From Bacteroidota bacterium (GTDB lineage Bacteria > Bacteroidota > Bacteroidia > UBA4408), in contig CAUJCU010000019.1 of NCBI GenBank assembly GCA_963169745.1, positions 62,001 to 126,000 on the forward strand: DNA of 64,000 bases. The letters run 5' to 3'. The translations under genes were made by a program, and so were the position numbers. Positions 26,394 to 35,432 of the stretch are shown one piece after another. Below the pieces are notes generated by a model. That model did no database searches. It saw only the letters and a program-made list of their open reading frames with translations, and had not been told where the DNA came from. How positions within the stretch are numbered: the stretch's first letter is position 1; each line of letters starts with the position of its first letter.

Positions 26394-26401
26394 CAAATAT
26401 A
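26394..26401 (-). promoter_or_regulatory. -7 promoter element of the small Cys-rich gene
   Basis: TATATTTG on the minus strand matches TAnnTTTG exactly, 26 bases upstream of the ATG at 26368. A TTGA sequence lies upstream at shorter than usual spacing. Confidence 0.5.
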
Positions 26402-26487
26402 ATAAATATACTTGTCAATTAAAAAATAAAAATGAAAAATTGTTAAGGATTGAAATCCCCTTTATTCAAATACAAAAGAGTATTTAT

Positions 26488-26495
26488 TATATTTG
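26488..26495 (+). promoter_or_regulatory. -7 promoter element of the DUF4199 gene
   Basis: TATATTTG on the plus strand matches TAnnTTTG, 21 bases before the ATG at 26516. Because an earlier in-frame ATG (26450) lies upstream of this box, the element argues for the 26516 start. Confidence 0.55.
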
Positions 26496-26515
26496 AACGA
26501 TTTTTACCAGTAATT

Positions 26516-27046
26516 ATGACAATTTCTAAAAATGCCATGAATTTTGGCGCCATTTTAGGCCTTTCATTATGTGCCGTTTCAGTTATTTTCCTGAGCATGG
26601 GCTATGAGAACAACAACTACCAACAATGGATTAGTTACTTTCTAACCATTGCTACTATATCATGGGGTACTCTTTTCTACCGTAATAAGTTTAACGATGG
26701 TTATATGAGTTATATTCAAGCTCTAAAAAGTTGCTTTCTAATTACTTTTTTCAGTTCCCTTATTTTAGCTTTTTTTATGTATATCTACTTAAATTTTATT
26801 GACCAGTCAATGATAGTTAAAGTACTTGAAAAGGCCGAAGAAGAGCTTATGAATAAGAACATGACCGATGATCAAATTGAAGAAGCCATGAAAATTACCC
26901 GAATGATGACAACACCTATTATGATGGCTTTTTTTACCATTTTAGTAAATACTTTTATGGGAGGTATTTTTGCTCTTATAACGGCAGCTTTCCTAAAAAA
27001 AGATAACCCGAATAATTTTAATCAATTTATCCAAGATAACCAATAA
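26516..27046 (+). CDS. DUF4199 membrane protein
   Basis: A 176-residue inner-membrane protein with four predicted transmembrane segments: around 10-30 (AILGLSLCAVSVIFLSM), 40-58, 72-95 (CFLITFFSSLILAFFMYIY) and 142-165. A charged helical stretch between the third and fourth (KAEEELMNKNMTDDQIEEAM) is typical of DUF4199, a Bacteroidota family of unknown role. An upstream ATG at 26450 would add 22 residues but lies before the -7 box, so the start at 26516 is preferred. A DUF4199 gene just before a GT2 polyprenyl-phosphate glycosyltransferase, here with a one-base gap, is an arrangement I recall as common in the phylum. Confidence 0.8.
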   Translation: MTISKNAMNFGAILGLSLCAVSVIFLSMGYENNNYQQWISYFLTIATISWGTLFYRNKFNDGYMSYIQALKSCFLITFFSSLILAFFMYIYLNFIDQSMIVKVLEKAEEELMNKNMTDDQIEEAMKITRMMTTPIMMAFFTILVNTFMGGIFALITAAFLKKDNPNNFNQFIQDNQ

Positions 27047-27047
27047 G

Positions 27048-28007
27048 GTGCAGCTATCTGTTGTTATTCCGTTATTGAACGAACAAGATTCACTAATTGA
27101 GCTTGCTGATTGGATAAAACGAGTATTGGAGCATAGCAACTACAGCTATGAAATTATTTTTATTGATGATGGAAGCACCGATAATTCATGGAAGGTAATT
27201 GCTGCATTGTGCCAACAAGACGAACGAATTAAAGGGATAAAATTTCAAAGAAACTATGGCAAAAGTGCTGCTTTGAATACTGGTTTTAATGCCGCCATAG
27301 GTGATGTGGTCATTACTATGGATGCTGATTTGCAAGACTCACCCGATGAGATTCCAGAATTATATGCTTTGATCGCCTCAGGCGAGTATGATTTAGTGAG
27401 TGGCTGGAAACAAAAAAGGCTCGATAATGCTTTAACGAAAAACTTACCTTCAAAACTTTATAACTGGGCCAATAGAAAAATATCAGGTATTCATTTACAC
27501 GATATGAACTGCGGTCTTAAAGCCTATAGGAGTGAAGTGGTAAAGCACATTGAAGTGTATGGCGAAATGCATCGTTATATTCCGGTTATTGCAAAATGGG
27601 CTGGTTATCGTAGAATTGGTGAGAAAAAAGTTAAGCATTATGAACGTAAATTTGGGACAAGTAAGTTTGGATTGGAACGTTTTGTAAACGGTTTTTTAGA
27701 TTTGCTTACCATTTCTTTTGTAAGTCGCTTTGGAAAACGACCAATGCATTTTTTTGGCTCTATTGGAATTGCGATGTTTTTTATAGGTGGCCTAGTATCT
27801 CTATGGCTCATTATTGAAAAAATTATGAAACTATACACACACGCTTATGTGCGTAATGTTACCGACCAACCTTTATATTATTTAGCCTTAACGGCTATGA
27901 TTATTGGTGCTCAATTGTTTCTTGCAGGCTTTTTAGGAGAGCTAATTATCCGTAATTCACCTCATAGAAATACCTATTTGATTGCAGAAGAAATTAATTT
28001 GCCTTAA
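27048..28007 (+). CDS. GT2 polyprenyl-phosphate glycosyltransferase (DPM1/GtrB-like)
   Basis: Transfers a sugar from a nucleotide donor to a polyprenyl-phosphate carrier at the inner membrane. The 319-residue protein starts directly with SVVIPLLNEQDSL, followed by FIDDGSTDNSW and MDADLQDSPDE, the DADLQ metal motif of the DPM1/GtrB/ArnC group. Two C-terminal transmembrane helices (about 232-255 and 272-295) are the usual membrane anchor. It begins with GTG one base after the DUF4199 stop codon and is clearly co-transcribed. The sugar is not predictable. Its 3' end overlaps the next reading frame by 26 bases. Confidence 0.92.
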   Translation: MQLSVVIPLLNEQDSLIELADWIKRVLEHSNYSYEIIFIDDGSTDNSWKVIAALCQQDERIKGIKFQRNYGKSAALNTGFNAAIGDVVITMDADLQDSPDEIPELYALIASGEYDLVSGWKQKRLDNALTKNLPSKLYNWANRKISGIHLHDMNCGLKAYRSEVVKHIEVYGEMHRYIPVIAKWAGYRRIGEKKVKHYERKFGTSKFGLERFVNGFLDLLTISFVSRFGKRPMHFFGSIGIAMFFIGGLVSLWLIIEKIMKLYTHAYVRNVTDQPLYYLALTAMIIGAQLFLAGFLGELIIRNSPHRNTYLIAEEINLP

Positions 28008-28695
28008 TTATACTTCAGTTGTTTTGCCACTTCCTAAAATCAATTCTTTTTTAGTAAAAAGGCTCGGTATTTCAAATCAGCAAGCAGAAAGTGAAATACG
28101 TGATGGCAAAGTAATGATAAATGGTGTTTCGGCTATTTTAAACCAAGTTCTTAAGCCTTATGATGAGGTCTTTTATAAGCACATTAATTTACATGATGAT
28201 TTTTTTTATTTTGCTTATAATAAACCCATAGGAGTTGAGAGCACTCAAAACAGAACAATTAAAAACAATTTAATAGAAGATACTGGAATCTCTGCTCATT
28301 TCTTTCCTGTTGGGCGTTTAGATAAAGCATCAGAAGGATTAATGATTTTAACTAACGATGGCAATTTATACCGCACTATTACTGATCAGAAAAATAAAGT
28401 CGAAAAAGTGTATGAAGTACGGGTAAACAAAAGCATTGATATTGTTTTTATTAATGCTATGCAAGAAGGAGTGATGATTATGAATAAAAAAACCTCAGCT
28501 TGTAAATTGCGCCCCATAGAGGAATGTGTTTTTGAAATAAAACTTTTTGAAGGAAGAAATAGGCAAATTAGAAGAATGTGTTATAAATTGGGATATGAAG
28601 TCTTGTCTCTTAAGAGAATTGCTATAGGCAAAATGCATATATCGAAAATGAATGGTACGGCACTTAAAAAAATTGAGCGAAAAGATATTGTATAA
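27982..28695 (+). CDS. 23S rRNA pseudouridine synthase, RluF/RsuA family
   Basis: Pseudouridine synthase of the RsuA/RluB/RluE/RluF family, 237 residues from the first ATG. An N-terminal S4 RNA-binding domain (INSFLVKRLGISNQQAE, then GKVMINGV) precedes the catalytic domain. The latter has GRLDKASEGLMILTNDG, where the Asp is the catalytic residue, and the RNA-contacting LFEGRNRQIRRMC. The short length and the YNKPIGVEST motif favour RluF (modifying near U2604 of 23S rRNA). The ATG at 27982 overlaps the previous gene by 26 bases; a TTG a few codons later would remove the overlap and still keep the S4 domain intact, so the true start is uncertain. Confidence 0.85.
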   Translation: MQKKLICLNYTSVVLPLPKINSFLVKRLGISNQQAESEIRDGKVMINGVSAILNQVLKPYDEVFYKHINLHDDFFYFAYNKPIGVESTQNRTIKNNLIEDTGISAHFFPVGRLDKASEGLMILTNDGNLYRTITDQKNKVEKVYEVRVNKSIDIVFINAMQEGVMIMNKKTSACKLRPIEECVFEIKLFEGRNRQIRRMCYKLGYEVLSLKRIAIGKMHISKMNGTALKKIERKDIV

Positions 28696-28758
28696 ACCTA
28701 CATAATAACTAATGCTTTTGAAGATTAAGGCTTTTCTACTGGAGTACTGGGTGATTGT

Positions 28759-29646
28759 TTAAAACAGTTCAGCAATCATACAGCGTACACTACCTCCTCC
28801 AATAGTTTCTATGTTAGCTACTTCGGTTTGCACAATATGGTGATAGTTACTGATTTGATTGCGTTGATCATCAGTTAGGGAATTGTAGGCACGAGCAGAC
28901 ATAATCATAAATGTTTCATTTTTCTTATTTTTCAAGCAAATCATATTGCCTGCAAAATTTTTTAATTGAGCGTAGCTGATATTAATAATTTTTTTTCGGC
29001 ATTTTAATAATGACATCTCTACTTTTTTTCGGTCTTGATTATTTATAACCTCAAAACACACAATAGCTATTTGAGGGCTTAAGGCCATAACCACATTGGT
29101 GTGATAAATAGCTTGTCCGTTCTCGTCATATGATTGAAAAGTAAGAACCTGTAATCCCGATTCTTTTTCAAACAGTTTCAAAGCTTGTATAGATGTTCTA
29201 GGAGAAAGAGACGCATAAGCTATTTTGTAATCATGATCGATAACTAAGCTTCCTGTGCCTTCTAAATAAAACTCATCATTTTCAAGATAACTTAAATCAA
29301 TTAATTTTTTTTCAGCTTGTAAAAATTGGCGTATGGCTTCATGGTTTCTTTCTGCACGCCTGTTAGTATGGCACATAGGATACAGAAAAGCAAGGCCATT
29401 GGGAAGCGTGCTAAACCAGTTATTTAGAAATAGTGCATCTGGTTTATGGGGTTCGGGGGTGTCATGTTGTACTATTACATCGATACCACATGCTCGCAAA
29501 GCTTTAACCGCTTGATCAAATTCGTGTTTTACTTTTCTTTTGTTTAGCCTATGATTTTCATTCTGAAAACTATTGGTAATTGCCGTTTGCGAATTAAAGC
29601 CAAATGTCTCAGGGCGCAACATCATAATTTTTTGAGCCGGCCACAT
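28759..29646 (-). CDS. CtlX-like citrulline/arginine hydrolase (amidinotransferase fold)
   Basis: A 295-residue member of the guanidino-group-modifying superfamily (arginine deiminase, DDAH), closest to the CtlX citrulline-utilisation hydrolases. Features are an early Asn/Phe-rich LRPETFGFNSQTA, the substrate-binding LFLNNWFST, the GTGSLV/DH element in the middle (EGTGSLVIDHDYKIAY) and the C-terminal catalytic-Cys motif GGGSVRCMIAELF. This cytoplasmic enzyme probably releases ammonia or urea from a guanidino or ureido compound. It is the last gene of a minus-strand run after maf, from which it is separated by a single base, so it is co-transcribed. The substrate is inferred from the family. 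Confidence 0.8.
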   Translation of the reverse strand: MWPAQKIMMLRPETFGFNSQTAITNSFQNENHRLNKRKVKHEFDQAVKALRACGIDVIVQHDTPEPHKPDALFLNNWFSTLPNGLAFLYPMCHTNRRAERNHEAIRQFLQAEKKLIDLSYLENDEFYLEGTGSLVIDHDYKIAYASLSPRTSIQALKLFEKESGLQVLTFQSYDENGQAIYHTNVVMALSPQIAIVCFEVINNQDRKKVEMSLLKCRKKIINISYAQLKNFAGNMICLKNKKNETFMIMSARAYNSLTDDQRNQISNYHHIVQTEVANIETIGGGSVRCMIAELF

Positions 29647-29647
29647 A

Positions 29648-30226
29648 TTAAAAAGTTTTTAAAGCATCATACAGTTCTTTTACGGGTAAGCCCATCACAT
29701 TAAAATAACTCCCATTTAAGTTTTCAATAGCTGTTAAACCTATCCAGTCTTGTGCACCATAAGCGCCTGCCTTATCATAGGGCTGAAAAGTAGTAATATA
29801 ATAACTTATTTCTTCGTGATTTAATTCTTTAAATTGCACTGTTGTTTTAACAAAGAAATCTACCTGTTTGTTATGATTGCTAATACATACAGCCGTATAA
29901 ACTTCATGCGTTTTACCAGATAATTCAGATAACATAGAATAAGCCTCAGTAAAATTAGCAGGTTTGTTAAGCGCATGGTTTTGCAACCAAACAATGGTGT
30001 CTGCTGTAATTAATAATTGCTTTTCATTAAGATTGGGAAGCAGGTGTTTTGCTTTTTGTTGAGATAGGTATAAGGGTATTTCATGAGCTTGTAAATGAGA
30101 CGGGAAAGATTCATCAATATCGGCTGTAAGAATGCTAAAGTTAAAACCTGCTTCTTTTAAAAGTGCTTTCCTGCGTGGCGAGGCAGAACCTAAAACTATA
30201 TGTTGGTGTTTTTGATGAGGGAGCAT
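29648..30226 (-). CDS. Maf-like nucleoside triphosphate pyrophosphatase
   Basis: House-cleaning pyrophosphatase that hydrolyses non-canonical or UTP/dTTP nucleotides to monophosphates, 192 residues. The N-terminal signature IVLGSASPRRKALLKEAGFNF is intact (SxSPRR is the phosphate-binding motif). It is followed by ADIDESFP, LITADTIVW (catalytic Asp) and the C-terminal YDKAGAYGAQDW and GSYFNVMGLPV motifs. Length and motif order are normal for Maf/YhdE proteins. It lies 3 bases after the UbiA-like gene and 1 base before the CtlX-like gene in the same operon. The assignment is firm; nucleotide preference is not. Confidence 0.93.
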   Translation of the reverse strand: MLPHQKHQHIVLGSASPRRKALLKEAGFNFSILTADIDESFPSHLQAHEIPLYLSQQKAKHLLPNLNEKQLLITADTIVWLQNHALNKPANFTEAYSMLSELSGKTHEVYTAVCISNHNKQVDFFVKTTVQFKELNHEEISYYITTFQPYDKAGAYGAQDWIGLTAIENLNGSYFNVMGLPVKELYDALKTF

Positions 30227-30229
30227 AAA

Positions 30230-31189
30230 TTAATACAATAACAAATAATGATAGACTGCACTATAGAGTATTCCAAACATTATAATGATTTTTAATATAC
30301 GGCTGGCCTTATGAAAATGCACAGGCTCAGTCGATTTTTTTACTTGATATAAAAAGATTAAAAAACCAATTTGAAAACAAACAAAGAAATATATAAAGGA
30401 AGCTATATCAAAGCTAAACAACTGGCGTACCTGAATAGCGGTTAAAAAGAGCATTTCAAGAGCTGTTAGAAAAAAAATAACCTTTTTTGTATTTGTTATA
30501 CCATACACTATGGGTAATGTTCTACACCCAAATTTCTCATCTCCGGCAATATCTTCCATGTCCTTTACAATTTCACGTATAAAAGTGGTGTAGAATGCAA
30601 ACCCGGCATAAAGTGAAACAAACATTACAATATGATTGAAATTGCTGTCACTTTCTATCAGCACCGTTCTGTATTTAGAAATTAGGGGTGGAATTTCGTA
30701 TAAAACCACAATAAAAGGTACCAATGCAGTTTGGAGTGCAACAATAAGATTGCCGATTAAAAACTGCTTTTTAAAGTCAGTAGAGTAAAACCAAAGCAAG
30801 CCAGTGCTGATAACATGAATGAGCCCAAGCTTTATAACTCCAACTTTATATCCAACATAAAAACCAAGAATTACACCAACAACATTGAGTATGCTGTGTA
30901 AGAGCATGGCTTTTCTGCGACTAATGCTGTGCCCCACCAAAACCTTATTGGGTTTATTAAAGGCATCTATACGGGTATCAAAATAATCGTTAATGATGTA
31001 TCCGGCAGCAGCAATCAATATTGTGGATAGGCACAATAAGAAAAAATGAAAATGGCTGAGTTGAAAAACAAATCCCAAATTCATATATTTGAGCATTACG
31101 TATATCAGAAAATACCTGATGCAGTACTGTGTTAAAGCAATAATTAAAAGATTTTTCCAGCGTATAAGTTTGAATAAATCCAATAGCAT
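30230..31189 (-). CDS. UbiA-superfamily prenyltransferase (geranylgeranylglycerol-phosphate geranylgeranyltransferase-like)
   Basis: Polytopic membrane prenyltransferase of 319 residues that couples a prenyl diphosphate to an acceptor. The two aspartate-rich motifs of the superfamily are present: NDYFDTRIDAFNKP near residues 67-80 and DMEDIAGDEKFGCRTLP near 210-226. Eight or nine hydrophobic helices can be counted. Bacteroidota homologues in the same gene order are usually annotated as geranylgeranylglycerol-phosphate geranylgeranyltransferase. The gene lies 26 bases after the KdsC-like phosphatase gene and 3 bases before maf. The actual acceptor is unknown. Confidence 0.85.
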   Translation of the reverse strand: MLLDLFKLIRWKNLLIIALTQYCIRYFLIYVMLKYMNLGFVFQLSHFHFFLLCLSTILIAAAGYIINDYFDTRIDAFNKPNKVLVGHSISRRKAMLLHSILNVVGVILGFYVGYKVGVIKLGLIHVISTGLLWFYSTDFKKQFLIGNLIVALQTALVPFIVVLYEIPPLISKYRTVLIESDSNFNHIVMFVSLYAGFAFYTTFIREIVKDMEDIAGDEKFGCRTLPIVYGITNTKKVIFFLTALEMLFLTAIQVRQLFSFDIASFIYFFVCFQIGFLIFLYQVKKSTEPVHFHKASRILKIIIMFGILYSAVYHYLLLY

Positions 31190-31215
31190 GATTTTATTTT
31201 TTTAAACAGTTTTTG

Positions 31216-31743
31216 CTACCAAGCATGGGCATCATGGTCTAACCAAAAGTTTTGCGCTTTAAGTACTTGTTCAATTATATCACGAACACAACCTTGTCCT
31301 CCTTTTATTTGAGATACATAAATACAAAGCGGTTTTATATCGTTGGCGGCATCAGCCGGACAGGTAGGAGCAGCAACGTGCCTTAGGCATTCATAATCTG
31401 GTATGTCATCGCCCATATATAATGTGTGTTGAGGCAAAATTTTATTTTCAAGAAGATATTGGGTTAATACCGGAAGTTTGTGTTCTACGCCCATAAAAAT
31501 ATCGGTAATACCTAACTTTTCAAGCCTTTTTACTACTGCCTCCGAGTTTCCACCACTAATAATTAAAATCCTGAATCCTTTTTTTATGGCTAGCTGCAAC
31601 GCATAGCCATCTTTAATATTAAAGGATCTTACTTGTTCGTCATTATTAAAACAAATTACAGAGCCATCAGAAAGTACGCCATCAACATCAAAAACAAAAA
31701 GTTTAATATGTGGTAGTAGGGTTTTAAAATTTGCCTGTGTCAT
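31216..31743 (-). CDS. KdsC-like HAD phosphatase (3-deoxy-D-manno-octulosonate 8-phosphate phosphatase)
   Basis: Type C0 HAD phosphatase of 175 residues without a cap domain, active as a tetramer in the family. Motif I FDVDGVLSDGSV (18-29) supplies the nucleophile and acid/base aspartates, GYALQLAIKKGFRILIISGGNS carries motif II, and MGDDIPDYECL is the motif IV metal-binding loop. Such enzymes free Kdo for lipid A core synthesis, although close paralogues act on sialic acid or heptose phosphates. Its ATG shares one base with the stop codon of the upstream DUF2520 gene, so the two are translationally coupled. Confidence 0.88.
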   Translation of the reverse strand: MTQANFKTLLPHIKLFVFDVDGVLSDGSVICFNNDEQVRSFNIKDGYALQLAIKKGFRILIISGGNSEAVVKRLEKLGITDIFMGVEHKLPVLTQYLLENKILPQHTLYMGDDIPDYECLRHVAAPTCPADAANDIKPLCIYVSQIKGGQGCVRDIIEQVLKAQNFWLDHDAHAW

Positions 31744-32522
31744 TAAGTTAATTTAGTATTATGGGTTTCAATATGTTGCGAAAGTATATTGTAAATCTGT
31801 AACAAATCAATTTGATCTTTTAAAAGATTCCGATGTTTGTCCATCGTAACATGGTCGTGCCTTTTGGCCGGACCAGTTTGTGCCAAAGCAGGTTTAATAT
31901 AATTTAGCTTGTTTGTGGTTTCTTTAATTAAGGGCATCAATATTTCAGGGTCGTAATTTTTTTGATTCATTAAATCAAAACCAATTTTTACACAATGATT
32001 AGTGAAGTTAGAAACAAAAACAGCAGCTAGATGGATATGTGATCTTTGATTGCTATCAGCCATAAGAACTGTGTTTCCAAGCTTTTGAGCCAATAATGAT
32101 AAAATTCTATCGTCTTCTCTTAAATAACTTTCAATAAGAATGGGAAAATCTTTTTGAGATAAGGTAACGTTTTTAGTAAAGGTTTGCAAAGGATAGAAAA
32201 CAGCATGATGATGATGTTGCTGCAACACATTTAAACCTACTGTGCCAGAGGTATGCACCACCAAACCATCAGTTCTCGGAATTTGATTAGCAATTTCCAT
32301 AATAGCACTATCTGAAACAGCAATAAAATATAAATCGGCCGTGGTTTGCATATCTTTAAAAAACGATATAGCTTGAGCTTGATAATTTACAGCAAAATTT
32401 TCAGCCTTTTTTAAGTCGGGGTGATAAACCTGAGTAATTCTGCAGTTACCATGCGTAAATTCCTGAGCAAAATACGAAGCTACATTACCACAACCAATCA
32501 TAACAATGTTTTTTATTTCCAT
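31743..32522 (-). CDS. Rossmann-like and DUF2520 domain protein
   Basis: A 259-residue dehydrogenase-like protein. The N-terminal Rossmann fold has IVMIGCGNVASYFAQEF (GxGNV dinucleotide loop), and after VVHTSGTVGLNVL a C-terminal helical DUF2520 domain follows, with the conserved NFTNHCVKIG and ALAQTGPAKRHD elements. Related folds are F420-dependent NADP reductases and 6-phosphogluconate-dehydrogenase-like enzymes; the substrate is unknown. It heads the run DUF2520 - kdsC-like - ubiA-like - maf - ctlX-like, and the close packing suggests co-transcription. The ccmF-like gene ends 40 bases upstream, so it may be in the same transcript. Confidence 0.85.
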   Translation of the reverse strand: MEIKNIVMIGCGNVASYFAQEFTHGNCRITQVYHPDLKKAENFAVNYQAQAISFFKDMQTTADLYFIAVSDSAIMEIANQIPRTDGLVVHTSGTVGLNVLQQHHHHAVFYPLQTFTKNVTLSQKDFPILIESYLREDDRILSLLAQKLGNTVLMADSNQRSHIHLAAVFVSNFTNHCVKIGFDLMNQKNYDPEILMPLIKETTNKLNYIKPALAQTGPAKRHDHVTMDKHRNLLKDQIDLLQIYNILSQHIETHNTKLT

Positions 32523-32562
32523 GCTTTAATCGGTATTAAGAGGGTAAATTTAGAATTTTGAA

Positions 32563-35004
32563 TTAATCAATATGATAGCGATTTTTTTTTAAGCGTTCTT
32601 TAATAGCCATAATGCTTCCAATAATCATTATGATACAGCCTATCCATAAAATATTAATATAAGGAAAAACAATAGCTTTAAGAATAATAAATTCTTGTTT
32701 ATCCGATTTCTTTTCGAATAAATCCACATCGATTTTCCCGGTGTCAGGATGAATCCCTTTGAAACGAAGTTTAACACCCATGGTTTCCACTTCAGCATCG
32801 GCCGGCATAACAGTATTGCCTTTGATAATATATACTGGTTTAGCAGTATGCACATTATTGTGTATGTCGATCAGTTTAAATGTTGCTCCAACAGCTATAT
32901 CCTGCGAACTAAAATAATATTTTACAGAATCTGTTTCTTTATAAATATTTTCTAATACAATTAAACTCTTACTTCCAAAAAGTGTATCACCAATAGCCAT
33001 AACAGCCGAGGCATATTTCTTAAACCCATCTTCATGTTCAGAATCATGCTCATGTTTCTTAGGTTCTTCCATTTCGGCATACGTAATATGTGTATATACA
33101 TCTTTGTTCCAATAATGTTTTGTATCGGGCTCAGCCATATTGCCCATGCGGGGGTTAGATTGCACAATAGGACTTAAAGTAAACATAAGCTTGTACGTAC
33201 CATCTTTTTTTCGCTTAAAATAATCAATATCAAAGTAATGATTAACCCCTTCAATTCTGCGTCCCTTATAAGCTAAAAAGTATTCACCCATCTTCAAGGT
33301 GTCATTTTTGGCCAACATTATATTTTCCATATTACTGAAATCATTTCCTAGTTTTGATATATCAATGCCTGATGTGTTTTGTGAAATAACACGACTTTTT
33401 CCTGTGGCTATTAATGCGCCTAGCAAAATCATAGAAAACCCAATATGTGCAACCGAAGCCCCTGCTTTACGGATATTGCCATTTAAGGCTTTGAAAATAT
33501 AGTCAATATTGGCTACAACTGAAAAGAAGGTGCTGAAAAACAAAGCTATAAAAAAGCTATTGTACAACTTTAACCCGAATATAGCAACAGCCGTTGCTAC
33601 TATAGATATAACAAAAGAAATCAGTAGTTTTTTAGCTGCTAATTTTAAGTCACTTTGCTTGTATTTAAGAAACTGTGTAATGGCTATTAAAAAAGCAACA
33701 ATTACTGCAAAAGGAAGTTGCCAAGAGTTAAAATGCTCAATAGGTTTAACCGGTGGAGCTAAATTACTTCCGAAAATTTTATTGATAACAGGAATTGAAG
33801 TAGTAAAAGTTATTTGAAAAGCAGAAACTAAAAGTACCAGGGCTCCTATAAACATCCAAAATTCACGAGAAGTGCTGTTGTCATCTACACTATTTCGGTT
33901 AATGGATTTATAATTAAAAGCCAATAATAATAGCGAAACGATGGTAAAAAACAGTAAATAGGCCAGCAACTGACCACTCATACCTAAATCGGTAAAAGCA
34001 TGAACAGAGGTGTTGCCTAAAACTCCCGATCGTGTTAAAAAAGTTGAATATAGAACAAGTATGAAAGAAAGAATAATGAGCAAGTAAGCGCTGAATAGCG
34101 ATTGCTTCCTGTTTTTATATATAAGCATAACATGAGCCCCCCCAACCATTACTAACCACGGAACAAGAGAAGCATTTTCAACCGGATCCCATGCCCAAAA
34201 GCCTCCAAAACTTAAGGACTCGTATGCCCAGGCGCCACCCAGTAAAATACCAGTACCAAATATCATGATACTGAAATAAGCCCAAGGAATGGTTGGTGTA
34301 ACCCATTTATCATGCTCTTTTTTCCATAGCCCTGCTATAGCATAAGCAAATGGTACTAATGTAGAGGCAAAGCCTAAAAATAACACCGGTGGATGAATAG
34401 TCATCCAATAATTTTGCAACAGTGGATTTAGCCCCCGACCATCTAAATTGATTAAATATTCAGGAACTTTTACAAAAGGCAGGTCCATAAAATCAGGGTG
34501 CTCTCGAAGTAAAATAAATGGATTACTCCCCAATCGGTAATCAAAAATATAAATTCCTAGTAGCATAGAGGCTATAAATGCCTGCACAGCACTAAATACA
34601 GTCATTACCGGAGCTTCAAAGCCACGTGCCGAGCGCATCAGTATGAAGCCAAGCACTACATGCCACACCATCCATAATAAAAAGCTGCCTTCTTGACCTT
34701 CCCAAAAGCACGATAGCATATACCGTAAAGGTAAGGAACGTGAGGAGTGTTGCCACACATATTGATACTCAAAGTAATGATTTAGTATCATATAAAACAG
34801 CGTCCCCATAATAGCAAAAACAGAGAAACCATGAGTTAAAAAGGCTATACGCCCTGTTTTTTTCCAAATAGGATCTAAGTTGTTTTCTCTCGAAGCAAAA
34901 AAATAGGCTATTGTTGAGAGAAGTGCTGCCGTAAATGAAAGGACTATAAAAAAATGACCAACCTTTCCGGGGATAAGGTGTTCACCGATGTATTGTATCT
35001 CCAT
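32563..35004 (-). CDS. ccmF: CcmF-like haem lyase subunit of cytochrome c maturation
   Basis: Polytopic inner-membrane protein of 813 residues that, with CcmE, delivers haem to apocytochrome c in the System I pathway. About 14-15 hydrophobic helices are visible. The Trp-rich haem-handling motif around WAYESLSFGGFWAWDPVEN is fully conserved, as are the earlier CFWEGQEGSFLLWMVWH and YWMTIHPPVLFLGF segments. A long periplasmic insertion with His-rich EEPKKHEHDSEHEDG lies before the last helix, as in Bacteroidota homologues. It is 8 bases downstream of ccmE in the operon ccmB-C-D-E-F. Confidence 0.9.
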   Translation of the reverse strand: MEIQYIGEHLIPGKVGHFFIVLSFTAALLSTIAYFFASRENNLDPIWKKTGRIAFLTHGFSVFAIMGTLFYMILNHYFEYQYVWQHSSRSLPLRYMLSCFWEGQEGSFLLWMVWHVVLGFILMRSARGFEAPVMTVFSAVQAFIASMLLGIYIFDYRLGSNPFILLREHPDFMDLPFVKVPEYLINLDGRGLNPLLQNYWMTIHPPVLFLGFASTLVPFAYAIAGLWKKEHDKWVTPTIPWAYFSIMIFGTGILLGGAWAYESLSFGGFWAWDPVENASLVPWLVMVGGAHVMLIYKNRKQSLFSAYLLIILSFILVLYSTFLTRSGVLGNTSVHAFTDLGMSGQLLAYLLFFTIVSLLLLAFNYKSINRNSVDDNSTSREFWMFIGALVLLVSAFQITFTTSIPVINKIFGSNLAPPVKPIEHFNSWQLPFAVIVAFLIAITQFLKYKQSDLKLAAKKLLISFVISIVATAVAIFGLKLYNSFFIALFFSTFFSVVANIDYIFKALNGNIRKAGASVAHIGFSMILLGALIATGKSRVISQNTSGIDISKLGNDFSNMENIMLAKNDTLKMGEYFLAYKGRRIEGVNHYFDIDYFKRKKDGTYKLMFTLSPIVQSNPRMGNMAEPDTKHYWNKDVYTHITYAEMEEPKKHEHDSEHEDGFKKYASAVMAIGDTLFGSKSLIVLENIYKETDSVKYYFSSQDIAVGATFKLIDIHNNVHTAKPVYIIKGNTVMPADAEVETMGVKLRFKGIHPDTGKIDVDLFEKKSDKQEFIILKAIVFPYINILWIGCIIMIIGSIMAIKERLKKNRYHID

Positions 35005-35012
35005 GAAAATAA

Positions 35013-35420
35013 TTAAAAAGCCGAAGTAGTAACTGTTTTAGAAGGATCGTTGGTGTTGTTGTATTTAGATGGGCATTTCATCAGTATTTTATCTGCTATA
35101 AAAACACCATTTTCTGCTTTTCCTGTAACTACAATTTGTTCACTCATTTCAAAGTCCTGTGGCTTGGCACCCTTGTAAAATATCTTAAGTTCTTTTTGTT
35201 CCGTATCTTTTAAATAAAAAACACATTTGTTAGCATCAACTTCGGGGTTGTATTCAATTCCTTTTTCTTTAACAAATTTACCAACTACATGGTATTCATC
35301 GCCTTGGTTAGCCATGGCAACACTAAAGGTTGCGTATGTGCTGCTGTCGGCTACTGTTCCCATAATAGCAGCAATTGAAACAGCAATTACAATGAGTATA
35401 ATGATATGAATTTTCTTCAT
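35013..35420 (-). CDS. ccmE: CcmE-type haem chaperone with Cys ligand (CXXXY variant)
   Basis: Membrane-anchored periplasmic haem chaperone of 135 residues. It has one N-terminal transmembrane helix, then an OB-fold beta-barrel (YHVVGKFVKEKGIEYN ... KIFYKGAKPQDF ... EQIVVTGKAENGVFIADKIL). Where the Escherichia coli protein has the haem-binding His in HxxxY, this one has C116 with Y120 in MKCPSKY, i.e. the CXXXY type known from Desulfovibrio and archaea. Haem should thus bind covalently to Cys116. The gene lies between ccmD and ccmF with 12- and 8-base gaps. The family assignment is firm and the variant residue is directly visible. Confidence 0.9.
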   Translation of the reverse strand: MKKIHIIILIVIAVSIAAIMGTVADSSTYATFSVAMANQGDEYHVVGKFVKEKGIEYNPEVDANKCVFYLKDTEQKELKIFYKGAKPQDFEMSEQIVVTGKAENGVFIADKILMKCPSKYNNTNDPSKTVTTSAF

Positions 35421-35432
35421 GATGTTATAAAA

